Shown here in pieces: positions 22,020 to 33,910 of a DNA stretch of 64,000 nt. Position 1 is the first letter of the stretch. Each line of letters opens with the position of its first letter. The DNA comes from Pardosa pseudoannulata (Eukaryota; Arthropoda; Arachnida; Araneae; Lycosidae). A model generated the notes under the pieces. It was given only the letters and a program-made list of their open reading frames with translations. It was not told where the DNA came from and ran no database searches. The stretch covers positions 58,125,940-58,189,939 of the forward strand of contig CM063498.1 in the NCBI GenBank assembly GCA_032207245.1. Reading direction: 5' to 3'. The position numbers and the translations under genes are program-made.

Positions 22020-22330
22020 ACTACCACACAGTTTGTTGCTCTCTGTCGTCTGAAGAGCCGTTTTGCATGTTATCTCTGCCGGCATTTAGAGCCGTCTACC
22101 GTAGGAGATGGTGAGACACAGAGCCGTCAAGAGCATGGGCTCCCTCATGGACGAGGCTGATATCTATTTAGAGGTTCTCATCCCGTTCTAAATCGGGATC
22201 GACCGCTTGGCTTCGGTCCTGATGACACTGGGACGGAAGGGCAAACTCAGAGCCTGTCGCAACTAGACGACAGATTTCTCAGCTGGGATTCGAAGATTTA
22301 GCCGAAACAAATGTGATATTAAGTGTGAAG
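22020..22330. other. GC-richer island with repeated AGAGCC motif, function unknown
   Basis: Composition changes abruptly to a G/C-richer sequence with CpG (GCCGGCATTTAGAGCCGTC, ATCGGGATCGACCGCTTGG, GGGACGGAAGGG) and then returns to AT-rich DNA. AGAGCC recurs several times (about 22,054, 22,089, 22,121, 22,239 and again near 22,341). The block CCCGTTCTAAATCGGG is a small near-palindrome. CTGGGATTCGAAG near the end resembles a B-box only loosely. No frame longer than 60 codons crosses it. It may be an unlisted SINE or LTR fragment, a structured RNA, or regulatory DNA. Confidence 0.35.
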
Positions 22331-25300
22331 TATTTCAAGAGAGCCGACATCTGTTTAAGAACGATGGAATACGACACTTCATACCAGAAAATTCCAACAA
22401 AGGAAATGAGTTCGTTAACCATCATAGTTGCTTAAAACGCATTTTACGGTGAGAAATCATTAAGTTTGAAAGAGATTTAATGTCACAGAATTGAGCATAA
22501 GAAATTTTGTTCAGCTAATACAGAATACTTCACACAGTATTTTAAATTTTTTGAATCTCCACTGAGGTATACCCAATCTTCATAAAAGTAAAAGACCCCA
22601 TAAACTATGTTTACAACAGTGAGGATTTAATACGTCTATAGAAATATTTCCACTAGGATACTAAAAATCAATACTATGCCAGTACCAAAATTAATAATTT
22701 TCACGGAGCTTTTCTAGTTGTAGGTTATCATCAATATGATCTCAAACATTAAACATTTTAAACCAAGAAACTGCTATAATTTAAAATCAGGGTTTGTTTT
22801 ACTTAAAGCAAATTATGATACTTTCAAATTACACCAAGTAAAAAAAAAAGATAATAAGTTAAGAAGATTAGAGTATTTTTTAGCTTAGTAAAGAAATTCA
22901 AAAGGTATAAATTGTGTACATAATAAAAAAGAGATCTTTTATGGGCAAAATAAATTCTGGTCGACTAGGATGTTAGATAGAAATAATATAATGTATAAGT
23001 AAAAATAAATATAAACTAGATCAACTGTGCAAGTTGATTTACTTCCGCTTTGTACAAGAAATGCAAAAGGTTTTTCAGTAAATATGCAATTATAAACTTT
23101 CTGATGAAAACAGTTACACTTTAAAGAAAAGTACGTATATAATTAATGATTTTTTCTTTTTATAAATTATAGCATAGTCTAATTTAATTAATTCTTATTT
23201 GATCCCAAAATTTATCTTCAATTCATTTCCATTTCTATTAAATGGAAATAGAATTTTTTGTAAAATAAAATATCTAATTTTAGAATAACTCTTGACATAT
23301 AAACTACGTTCCGTTAACCATAATCGACGACATGTCCCTCAAGACTCGAGAGAAATGGATTTATTTCATTGTAACAAAAATATATTTTCAAACCATAAAA
23401 TTAAAAAATATTTTTTATCGCAATATTTCGTATCGACGATAAGAATTCATAACCCATTTATAATAAAATCAAAAGTTATTCTCAGCAATTTTTCTTAAAG
23501 GTGATCATAACTATCAATAGTTCTTTGCAATAAAAATGGTTTTGTATTGTAAGGAAGTGTGACTGTGAGCGTAAGAATTATCACTGGCGTATGAGTGATT
23601 ATCACATAACAGTAAACTATCCTAAACTCCTCCTCACCTTCTATGAAGAAATGAAATCGTTACCTGTCTGGATATTAATAAGCAGATGAGTATTTTAGTA
23701 TGCAACAAAAAATATATAGCGCACAGCAGTGAAAAGAGAATATATATTGGGGTAAGGAGCTGTATAATCAAATAGGCGCTCCCAGTACAAGTGTTGTATG
23801 AGTGAGATTTATATCTACGGGGAGGGTTTAAAAGAAGTACAAATCACATACTACCTTCTATTAGATTAGGAATATAGCGATGTAGAAACCCCATTGAAAA
23901 GTCGTGCATCTCTCTTCTTTATTATTCGCATTAAACTCATTTGTTTCTGTTCTTTACGATACAGGCACGAATTATTTTCATGTCAACCATCACAATATTC
24001 TAACAAATTTTCGGAGTTATCTATCACAGTTAAATAAGTACCCTATAAATAGAAATTACTAGATTGTACTAAGGAACTTAAAACGAATTCCGCATAGAAT
24101 ATAAAGCACTATTTTAAGTTTTAATCTAAAATTTCAGTTTAATACTTACCAAAGTTGTGGTAAATATTCTTACAGCTAAAGTCATTATTTTTAAACATCT
24201 ATGGTAAACTATGTTAATATTTCTCAGTAAATTTATTAACTTCAGAAATAAAAAAGGAAAATAAATAACTGCCTTGAACTCATAGCATGGTGTTATCATT
24301 AAAGGTTATCTTTGAATAAAGAAGAAGAGAAAACAACATTAGGATGTCAATTTCTTCAGCCACTAATCCTACGTTCACTTGATCAGTTTTCATTCATTAG
24401 ATACAAATTGATTTTTAGATTGCAGTATTTGTAAAATAGGCTTTATAAATATTAAATATATATTTATAAATATTATGTAGTACAACATAAAACAAAATAA
24501 GGACTATAAATGGGTCTACTTTTACAGAAGGTATTCGCACTTTATGGGAACGATTTTGTAATTCATTTTCTCTTTTGCATTGAGATGACATTTGATAACT
24601 TCAGAATAATCATCTACTACTGTTATCTTTTGACTGGAATGTAAAATAAAAGATTTATTTTTTAAAATGGCTCCTAAAATTATAGATGGCTCGAAGATTA
24701 CGTAAGTACACTTTTCGGTGATAAATGTTCTTATCTTTCGGTGATAAATGTTATTATAAAGCGGAGTAAAAATCATGGTTATTGCATTATATTTTATTAA
24801 TCAATCTGAGTTCAAAAAAATATTTCATTACACCATTTCTCGGGGAAAATTGACTTTTAAAAGGGTTAAAATACGCGGCACACATTCTAGTGACCACAAT
24901 GGGATAGTGATTCGTTAGAAAATAGCAGATTATTAGAAATCGGTTTCGCTCATCCTGACTAGGGTTTGGAATATGAGTAAAAAGCCTAACATACCTATAT
25001 TTAACAGTAAATTAAAACTGTTTATGGGTAACTCCCAAGCAGAAAATCGATATGCGATACTTTATACAAAGAATTTGTATTTTATTATCTATTCACATGG
25101 ATTTCTGGTAGAGTTGGCTTGCAACAGTTCATGAAACTACTCCATCTACAAATTCCGGTTGAAGTAATCGTTCATCTACCATACAAGTAGAATGTAACAG
25201 AATGTAACTCTTTTTTCCTCAACAATGTTCATTTTGTGGCAATGTGCGTACATTATTTATAACTTGTACTCAAAAAGAATAGAATACTTCCCACGTCAGA

Positions 25301-26603
25301 ACAAAGCTAAATCATCATTATGTGACAAACTTTTTACAACAAATTAATCTTTAAAGGATTTTTTTTAATCTTTGGTTATAAGAGATATTTACTATACCAG
25401 CATTATTCTTTGTTGACATTTTAATTTTAGAGTCTTTAAATATTTTTATAAAATGAAAACGCACTAACCAAAAACTTATGTGTGTTCAGCACTATTACCA
25501 TTATGTTATTTATTTAATTACAGGGAAACAAATAAACAAATATAATTCATCAAATTTCTATTTAATGAATTACTGGTAAATAAATAAAGTAGACAAATAT
25601 ACAATCCCCAATTCTGATTTTAGTTATATTCAAATGTTGAGAGAGGGTATGGAGTAGAGGATTTACACAGAAAGAAAATTAAGACTCAACTAAACACTTG
25701 AAATAAATCCTCTCCGAAGAACTAGAAAAGAAAAAAGTATTAGGAAGTCTTGATTGTGCTCTTACAACGACTGTCAGACATTTCTATACATATAATTTCT
25801 TGTTTTTTTTAGGAGGACAATAAGCATGAATAAATGTACGATATGAAAGAACAAAATCCTAACAAAGTCTTTGACGAATTCCTTTCCCCAAGTATGAGTT
25901 CAGAATAACCCACAAAAGCATTTCACCATAATATCTGGCACATACCGAAATTGGCAAGAAACTTATTTTTCTTCTTTACATTTGCAATAGTGCTATTTGT
26001 ATGATCACTATACCCTTTAATCACAGCAGCAGTTTCTATACAGAAATGTTGCAGTAATATGGCTACATTGTGCTTAAAAGCCTGTAATCATTTCTTTATG
26101 CAACTGTCATAATTTTTTTTAATAATTATTATTTTCAAAGTGTGCTACTCTAAGAAAATGATAAGAATGCACTTTAAGCATGCTTTAAGTAATCTCACAA
26201 AGTCTGCCTTATGCTGCTAAATGCACTGTTAACATCAAAAGTAGAATGAGGTCTAAAAAAATTCTTTTAAATCTATCATTAAATGGTTGTAGACATTTAT
26301 TATTTACAAAGTCGTATTTATTGTTTAAAATAAGTATAATACTTAACAAAAGAGTAATCTCACACCGTTACATTTTATGTTATAATGTTTGAAAGTTATT
26401 AAATGTAAATTTCCCTATTTGCTGTCCACAGAAAATTAAGCTTTCGAAAATTATACTTCGTGATTAGAATTTGAAATGCTTCTCTTATAGAATCAGAATA
26501 TTATGACAGATGGAAAATGTTAAATGAACAGTATTCTTGAAATTCTTTCAAAATGTCTCTTTTCTGGATATCGCCTCTTCCTGTAGGAAAAAAGGAAACT
26601 CAA
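22331..26603. other. AT-rich spacer, mostly featureless
   Basis: A short direct repeat TTTCGGTGATAAATGTT occurs at 24,713-24,729 and 24,736-24,752. Frames at 23,292-23,498 (+) and 24,522-24,776 (-) have no domain. Nothing else could be supported. Confidence 0.5.
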
Positions 26604-26617
26604 GTTGCCAAGGTAAC
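26604..26617. promoter_or_regulatory. RFX-type X-box palindrome (candidate)
   Basis: GTTGCCAAGGTAAC fits the metazoan X-box consensus GTNRCC-spacer-RGYAAC with a 2-bp spacer and no mismatch. In animals this site is bound by RFX factors, often near promoters of ciliary genes. The surrounding 26,560-26,660 is less AT-rich than its flanks (TATCGCCTCTTCC, CAGTCGCATCGACAGACGCTTGCC). No downstream coding start was recognised. A 14-bp motif can occur by chance in 64 kb at low but real odds. Confidence 0.35.
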
Positions 26618-28541
26618 AGTCGCATCGACAGACGCTTGCCAACGAATTGCTTAATTTTCCGGATTAAAACCGATTATATATAGATATATATATTTATACT
26701 ACTACGACCTTCTCCTTTAGTAGAAGGATATTCAAAAGTTCAAAACAAGAAAGACACCTCTCCAGTCCTACATATTATCTTAGGGGCTTTGTAAGACTGA
26801 ACAAGACAAAGTTTTACTCTTAAATTTAAGTTATCTCTAGTAACCAAGATTCAAATACTTTAAATCAAATATTTCGTGAATATGACAAAGGGTTCTATCT
26901 GTCATGCCCAATGCTCATTGATTTCTTGAAGACAATTACTTTCAAAAGTGCAGGCATGTTAACAGCAGTAGGAATCTAGTTTAATATTTGGAAGATAATT
27001 TTAAACCCGGAAGATATTCTGAATATTTTCTTCTCTCTTTGAAAAGAAGTTTGAAGAGGTTTTATCAAACCGTTGCAATCATTCTTAATTTTCGTCCGCG
27101 TAAGGAAAAGACTCTTTTCTAATATTTATTTTTCTTCGTTTCTAGCAGTTCTTTAATTTCAATTATTCGTTATTTAATCTGTAATGCTTCAAGGTGACAG
27201 TATGACATTTTCTTTTATTTCAGGTTATAGCGGAAAGTAAAACAACTGACATACCCTAATACCCATAATATATATATGTAATATACCAAAATTATTACAT
27301 TTTAATATATTATTAAAAATTCACCTATTTCTCTTTCTTATTCCTTCAAATCTATTTTCTCACCCACAAAGTATTTTAATTAAAGGAGTGTTCGCGATTT
27401 AAAATTCTTCCAACCCATTTTACAAAGCTTTTTCTGTAATAAATTCAAAGTTTCTGTCTACTCTCCATATTTTCCAGTTGTCCCCGGTTCACTTTTAATT
27501 ATCTAAATTTCTTTTATTGTTCAGAACACTGACTGAGCTACTTCCTCTTGAGAATTCTTCTCAGCGTCTCGCTTTGGCGTCCAGCCCTGTAATCCACACA
27601 TACTTTCATAATCATTCCCTCTTCTGCATTTGACTGTGAAACACATGTCGTTCTCTTAATATAATAAAAGTTTAAGTTCCGATACGAACTCTGCGTGTTC
27701 TTTTTAATAAAATGTGGCACGACAGTTTTCTTTTTACGAGCTATTTGTCTAGGCTTCTCCTAGCCTAGAAGCCCGGGCAAGTAAAAACAACAGAGGCTAA
27801 AATTTTTATTGTAACCAGCAGTTTAAAATCTGCTGGTGACTGGTCTGCTGGTCATATGTGTGTGCTTATACACACACATGTGTGTGTGTATGTGAGTGTC
27901 TTGTAACTAATTTATACTATTTCTACCATATATTTTCAAATTTACCAATTTTAGAGCAAGTTGTAATTTTTAATTTAAAAACCTTTAATACCGTTGTATT
28001 TATTTCAGTTTAAAACAATTCGACAAAAGAACGTCTAAAGAGTTTTGTATATTTTTTATGTTATTCCAATATTCAGAACCTACTTTATCCAAAATTTATT
28101 TCTCAAGCTTATCTAAAAGCTGTACGGATCATATCAAGTTCTTATTTATTACTCTGACGCTCGATCTAAACATTTTACACGGTCTTACGCATCAGGAAAT
28201 CTGTATGTACAAACTCTAGGGAATGTAGAAGAAAGAAAGTCGTAGTGACAGATTTAACTTTTCAAGAAAACTGATGTTTAGAGAATTTCTCACAGGATTT
28301 TCACATTTCTCGTTAAGTGGCATTTTGCGTGTCGTTTTTCCCAACCATCTCAAATTTCTAAACGTGAATTGAAAATATACATTAACATTGAACGAACGTA
28401 TGCATAACAAATTTCATGATCTTAAACGACACGAACTTAACGAATTTCATGATTTCATTAAAGTGTTATAGGTGAATATTGTTAGATTGGAAAGAAAACA
28501 GTATCTTCATTCTCTATTTCACACACAAATATAAATATATA
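26618..28541. other. AT-rich spacer with a small TG/CA hairpin
   Basis: A short alternating block at about 27,858-27,897 (TGTGTGTGC, TTAT, ACACACACA, then TGTGTGTGTGTA) can fold back on itself. TAGCCTAGAAGCCCGGGC at about 27,761-27,778 resembles G/C blocks of some DNA-element termini, without a partner. Frames at 27,538-27,720 and 28,216-28,410 on the minus strand are unrecognised. Confidence 0.45.
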
Positions 28542-29764
28542 TACACTCAAGAGTCAAAACATTATGACCTCCTGTCAATAACGAGTTATCCCACTTTTGG
28601 CGCGCAGCACAGCTTCAACCCGCCTTGGCATGGATGCCACAAGTAATTTGGTAGATGGCCGGAGATAGATTATACCAGATGTTTAAGCAACGGTTACAGA
28701 AATCCGAGATATTGCGAATTGGTGGTCTTTGAACTCTAAGCTGCCGTCCCATGACATCCTAAATGAGTTCTATCGGATTGCGATCCAATGAGTTACGCGG
28801 CCAGGACATTAACTGAAATTCAGCACCATGTTCCTGGAACCACTCCAACACAATTTTAGCCTTGTGACAAGAGGCGTTGTCCTGTTGGAACATTCCATTT
28901 CCATCTGGAAAAACTTAGGCCATGTAAGGGTGCAACTGGTCCTCAATGATGTTCAGATACCCTGTAGCATTCATGGTCTGCTCTACCACATCCACGAGTT
29001 CCAGAGATGCCCAAGATAACGTCCCCCAAAGCATAATAACGCCAAGATCGGCCAGTGTATGATCTACTGTTCATTGAGGAAGCAACTATTCGCCTGGAAG
29101 AAGACGTATCCTGACATGGCCATCGGCGGGATGAATGACAAACCGTGATTCATCTGACCTGGCAACTCTCTCCCACTGATCCATGAACCAGTCGTGATGT
29201 TCCCGGGCCCAGCGTAGGTGCAGTTGGCGATGACGCTTGGTCAGCAAATGCACACGAGTGGGACATTTGCTGCGTAGCCCCATATCCAACAGTGTCCGCT
29301 GAACAGTGTGCTCCGATACTATTCTACTTGGCCCTGCATTGTATTGGGTTGTCAGCTGAGCCACTGTCTGGCTCCCATTTTGCTTCACCATGCGAGACAG
29401 TCTCTGACGAACTTTTTATTTGATAGCGTGTGTACGTCCAACACGATGTCGTCAACTGCTGGTTTCACCGTCATTCATCCACTTTGCATAAGTACTAACA
29501 ACTGTAGATCGTGAACAACCTAAGAGTCGTGCAGTTTCGGAAATACTTGTTCCAAGCCTTCGAGCCATTACAATCTGCCCTCTATCAAAATCACTTAGAT
29601 CTGCAGGCTTTCCCACATACAAAGAATTAAGGGAAAGAATGATTTTTCAGACTCTTCAGCAGCAATTAAATGCCACTTCCACCAGATCATGTACCTTCCA
29701 CGTCATCCAGGCGAGTTCATTGCAAAATGTAGCTGTGGTCATAATGTTTTGGGCTTTGAGTGTA
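28542..29764 (-). mobile_element. Tc1-like DNA transposon, full-length but inactive
   Basis: The element body is 28,544-29,762 (1,219 bp), flanked on both sides by the TA dinucleotide (28,542-28,543 and 29,763-29,764) that IS630/Tc1/mariner transposases duplicate. Terminal inverted repeats of 26 bp occupy 28,544-28,569 and 29,737-29,762. They begin CACTCAA, end AAAACATTATGACC, and differ at four positions between. The single transposase gene, on the minus strand, is broken (see the nested entry). Outside the TA on both sides lie short CA/TA-rich stretches that are roughly inverted copies of one another, which suggests insertion into a microsatellite-like site. Confidence 0.93.
28575..29616 (-). 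pseudogene. Tc1-like transposase pseudogene
   Basis: The reading frame starts where GTG GGA AAG stands at 29,616, apparently a mutated ATG in the usual MGK start, and ends at a TGA at 28,575-28,577 after MPRRVEAVLRAK. Its span is close to the 340-350 codons normal for Tc1 transposases. An N-terminal helix-turn-helix region is clear ([15 protein letters not shown], then [16 protein letters not shown]). Catalytic DDE triad positions are visible: SDESRF, FQQDNASCHKA, and SLDRNPIEL in place of the usual SPDLNPIE. At least six in-frame stops interrupt it (after ETSS, AIK, LLPGE, LLPQ, YMA and IELI), and one frameshift precedes the C-terminus. The longest intact piece is the 101-codon frame at 29,086-29,391. 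It cannot make a functional enzyme. Confidence 0.92.
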
Positions 29765-31752
29765 TATGCATGTATGTGTGTGTATACTTTAGTCATTAAT
29801 CTAAATTTGGTATGATTTTTTTCTTCATTTCAGAAATATTTATCAAATACTATTTACTCAGAATATTTTAGTTATGCGTAAAATGCAAAAACATAGAGAT
29901 AATATGGACAAAAAAAATTAGGAATTTTTTAAACCATAAATTTAAAATGTACCCATGTAAACCCATGTAATTTAAAATGTAATACTGCATTTAAAATTTC
30001 GTAGATAAGTGAAAAGTAAAGACTGTTTATAACTAAGTAATTTCGGATCACTACAAACTTGCATTTTTGTTCCATACAGTATTCACTTATGATTTAGCTT
30101 TATAAAATAACAAACTGTTATGTACAGGTTCATACTATAAAATAATCTTAGATTGTATACATTAAATAATGATTTCTTGGGATTTATATTTATATATCTA
30201 GATATTCTAAACATGACTGCGTTTGAAGAAAGGACTGTTAAATATTCACAATATGAAAGTAAAAAACTTAGCTCATGAATTTTTCTCATTTTGTGCTTTT
30301 TTACTTGCTAGTACTTGTCTATTGATTGTGCAAATATCCTATTCTCTTGTTCTATAATCCGAATAAATAAGACACCAGCTTTCGAAATTCGAAGTTTCTT
30401 TTATTTGTTTGAAGTAAATATTTTAAAACTGTTCTTTTCTCATCTTCTAATCCAATTTTAGAGCCACATCTCGAACAAAATACAAACGAAAGTAATTTTT
30501 TTCTTTTTTAAAACACGAAGTTCTATGGTACCTTTAGAAAGGGAATTATAACATTAAACATTTTTTTAAATAAACTTCAGTAAGATTGTCATAGCATAAG
30601 TTTAACAAATGGCATAATGGGCTTGTCTAAGAATACTATATAGATCAAAGATGTCAGGTATGGCCCATTTGAACTATATATTTGGGCACTTTAAATGATA
30701 GGATAAACCACAATAATTGTACCAGAGAAATAGGTATTTTTAACTTATTCAGTGAAATAAAGATTGATGAATAATGTTTTATGAATGATCTAGACGACTA
30801 TATAATCTTTTAAGCGGAAGAAAATGCGAAGTTAAGCTAAAAACTAGCAACAAGATAGTTTAATAAGTTACCACACGCTAGAGAACATTTGATCAAGGGG
30901 TTAGCCCAAGATAAGAAACATTAATGTAGATCGTAATCGCTTAAGAAATTTTGTTTATTATCCATAAAGTTAATAAATCGAAAAATTCTACATTTAAAAA
31001 TTAAGTTTCATATTCTTACTAAATGAAGGCTGTAATTAAACTTGTGATGAAGCTGTTTTTGGAGCAGGTTGGTAGGAAAGAGGAAAGTTTCCTTTTAAAA
31101 ATTGTGATTTTATTACAAAAAAAAAATTGTTTTTCATCAACAGATAAATTTTATTTTTGATACTTTTGAATTCATCTATTTAGTTTTGGGAAGACAGTGT
31201 CAACTAGCGTATCGTAAGCAAGAAACAAAAAATTAATACAACTTTTTATACTTGCAATTAAATATAGTTTTATTTCCTACACAAATTCAAATTTAACTTA
31301 AAGACAGAAAGATAATGACGTTAGTTATAAATAGACTAATTATTAAATTATTAATCAATATTTAAGAAAGGCTGAAAATCCTTTCATACGTTCACATTTA
31401 CTTTTAAGAATATTATCGTCCTTTACCTTGACTCACACACGCACACACAAAAAAGAGTTTTTACACACCTATTACAAATATTAGTGAAATACAATTTGTT
31501 TTAAATTTTCGCTTCATTGCTATACCAGCAAAAACGTCACTGTACCAATAACAACTTTGAAGTATCTATCAGGAACCTCATGAAAGAAGAAATTATTTTA
31601 TCCAATGTATATGGGAATTGCAATAACAGTACATCTATATCCCCAATTTAAATATTTACAATGAAATTGCCTACTTAATACTATTATTTTCATTCAACAT
31701 GTATTACTCATTATTATTATCAGCAGCAGTCGAAATCACCAACCTCTTCATT
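29765..31752. other. AT-rich spacer, nothing recognised
   Basis: No gene, repeat boundary or RNA is supported. The minus-strand frame 30,083-30,289 has no domain. A short CA run lies at about 31,435-31,449. Confidence 0.5.
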
Positions 31753-31960
31753 CCTTTGAAGGTGGTTTGGTTTGGTTTGGTTTGGAGTGCTAAAGTCTAC
31801 TTTTTACAACACGAGGGCTAATGAGACCGGGACCTACAGCTTAAAGCCAATTCCGAACAGCTACGAAAATCCATGCCACTGTGAGATTCGAACCCACGAA
31901 CTCCGGTACCGAAGGCCAGCACCCTAACCAATCGGCCATCGTTCGACCCTTTGAAGGTGG
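31753..31960 (-). repeat. tRNA-derived SINE (copy D) with 13-bp target duplication
   Basis: The body at 31,766-31,947 is the best full-length copy. On the minus strand an A-box-like TGGCCGATTGGTT (31,926-31,938) is followed by GGTACCGGAGTTC and a B-box GGGTTCGAATCTC (31,883-31,895) whose flanking bases can pair as a T-arm. The SINE body and a four-fold CCAAA tail follow. Perfect 13-bp direct repeats CCTTTGAAGGTGG flank it at 31,753-31,765 and 31,948-31,960. A full head, both promoter boxes and an undamaged duplication make this probably the youngest copy in the window. No coding capacity is expected. Confidence 0.93.
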
Positions 31961-33199
31961 AAGGGACATTTAAAATAAAAGTTCTATATTGTGGCTAAGT
32001 TTTGAAATTTAATTTTCGCTACGTTGAGTAATGCATACCAGTAATAAGGGCACAAAATTAAATAGAAAATATTCAGAAAAAATATAGATTTATTTTATCA
32101 AGTTGTATAAATAAATCTCAGTTATTTATTAGAGGGGATATCCCAAACTTCAGAGTAGTATCTGGGTAAAGATGCACCGAAATATAAAACTTTTGACAAG
32201 TAATTTTGAAATTTAGTATCTTAATAAAATTTGTATTTATTAACAGTTAAAAATGTAGAATTAAAATAAACTCTAGCATAAGATTAACTAATGCCTGAAC
32301 CCTATTACGTATCCACTAAAGAAATCCGTTAGGAACTACGCTCAAAAAAGACAAATACGGAATCTAAAATTGCTGTAGCACAGTATCAGAAGCTAATATT
32401 ACAAGTAATACAAAAAACACATTATCATATATATCTATGTGAAAAGATAATTTCCCAGACAAGTTACAAGACAGATGGTAGAATTGAACAACGTTATCCT
32501 TTGCGTTATCCAAATTGTATCATTTTTTTCCGCCGCCAGTTTGTCGACAAGGCCAAACCAGCCGCCCAGAGCAAAAATCGATTATTTTCCCGAACTCATA
32601 CTCCATACTGCACGTCTCTAACTCCTCGTGTGTTCCCGTCATAACAAGATTTATAGAGATTCCATTTACCACTGAAGAATATCTCTCTTCGTAGCGAAGA
32701 AGATAAGAGAGAAATTTACGGTGTAATCATATTTTAGAAGCAACAACTTTACAATCTTTTAAAATGACATAAAATAACACGTTTTCATGTTAGAAAAATT
32801 TATCGTGATATTAAATTTTATGAATTTCTTTTCGTTCATTTCAAGTAAATGGAATAATCGGGGGTAAAAAAGAATGCTCATTTATAAATATACAAGTTTT
32901 TTTTCTAGAGCGGAAACAAAAGATTAGAATAAATAAAGATTTAAATATAGAAACATAAAAAAAACACTGCAATTGGATAGTTTTTTCTCTTTCAGCAACC
33001 ATCAATTTTATCTTTTAAAATGAAAGTTTTTTGTTTGTAATGTTACACCTCATACTTTGAATTAATGATAAATTTTTAAACAAGAAACTTGTATTTAAGA
33101 AAATTGTAGCTTTAATATTATTTCAAAATTGGCAAGTATAAAGCAATTCAAGTTGCTCCAAAGAATATTAATTTTAAGATGAAAAGTAAAAAATATTTC
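31961..33199. other. Spacer with a G/C-richer patch
   Basis: Positions 32,525-32,640 are G/C-richer and carry CpG (TTCCGCCGCCAGTTTGTCGAC, CCAGCCGCCCAGAGC). I see no reading frame, splice signal or repeat relationship to explain it. The rest is AT-rich and featureless. Confidence 0.4.
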
Positions 33200-33910
33200 A
33201 AAGTGTATGATGACAAAAAAAGTTTAAAAATAAGGAATCACCGGTGAAACGGTTTTTCGCAACACATAGAGTTTTTGGCCTTTTAAATAGAAAATTTAGA
33301 CTCTGTGCGGCGATGTTGTACATCGTGACCGCAAATTAAAAAGACTACGTTTCAAATATTAATTCATAACACGTTCAGAAGAGTTGTAGCAAAGGTGTCT
33401 GGCAACGGAATTTCTTCAAAAACAGGGCATCTACGATTAAATAAAGTCTCTTTAAATGCCAGAAGTACGACAAAAAATTAAGAAAACAAAACTTAAATGA
33501 ACCAGAAAATTTTTAAAAAAGTGGGCTAATGATTCGGTTAGAGAGGTTTTTTTTTCTCATGAATCGAAGATCAAACTAATCCTCCGGAAAAAAGCTAGTT
33601 TAAAGATGAGAAACAATCGATTTAACAAAACTTCCTTTCTTAAAATAGTGAAACATTCTCATTATACTACATTATGATATGGGGCCTAAAACTTTACTTG
33701 GAGTTGGGCAACTTTTAATGCTCAAGGGATCGATTAATTTGAAAATGTACATGGACATTATAAAAGAGGGTGCTTAACCTACCATTTTAGAAGTTGTTTA
33801 AAATTTTATAAAATTAATATTTCCAAAATGATAATGCGCTTTGACATACGGTGTCTTTTAAAAGTTTAATCTGATTTTCATTGTTACATTTACATATTCA
33901 AGCGCATGAG
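33200..33910 (+). pseudogene. Ancient Tc1/mariner-like transposase relic
   Basis: Plus-strand translation yields scattered motifs of an IS630/Tc1 transposase in the right order. At 33,519-33,650 KWANDSVREVFFSHESKI corresponds to the WKxVLFSDESKF segment that holds the first catalytic Asp; here a CAT (His) codon at 33,558-33,560 replaces it. IVKHSHYTT follows, where tVKHGG is usual. GVGQLLMLKGSIN and MYMDII at about 33,700-33,760 match the following beta-strand region. FQNDNAL at 33,821-33,841 matches FQQDNAP with the second catalytic Asp at 33,830-33,832. Several stops and at least two frame changes separate these pieces. Terminal inverted repeats could not be located. This is much more decayed than the Tc1 copy at 28.5 kb and belongs to a different lineage by its motif spelling. 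Confidence 0.6.
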
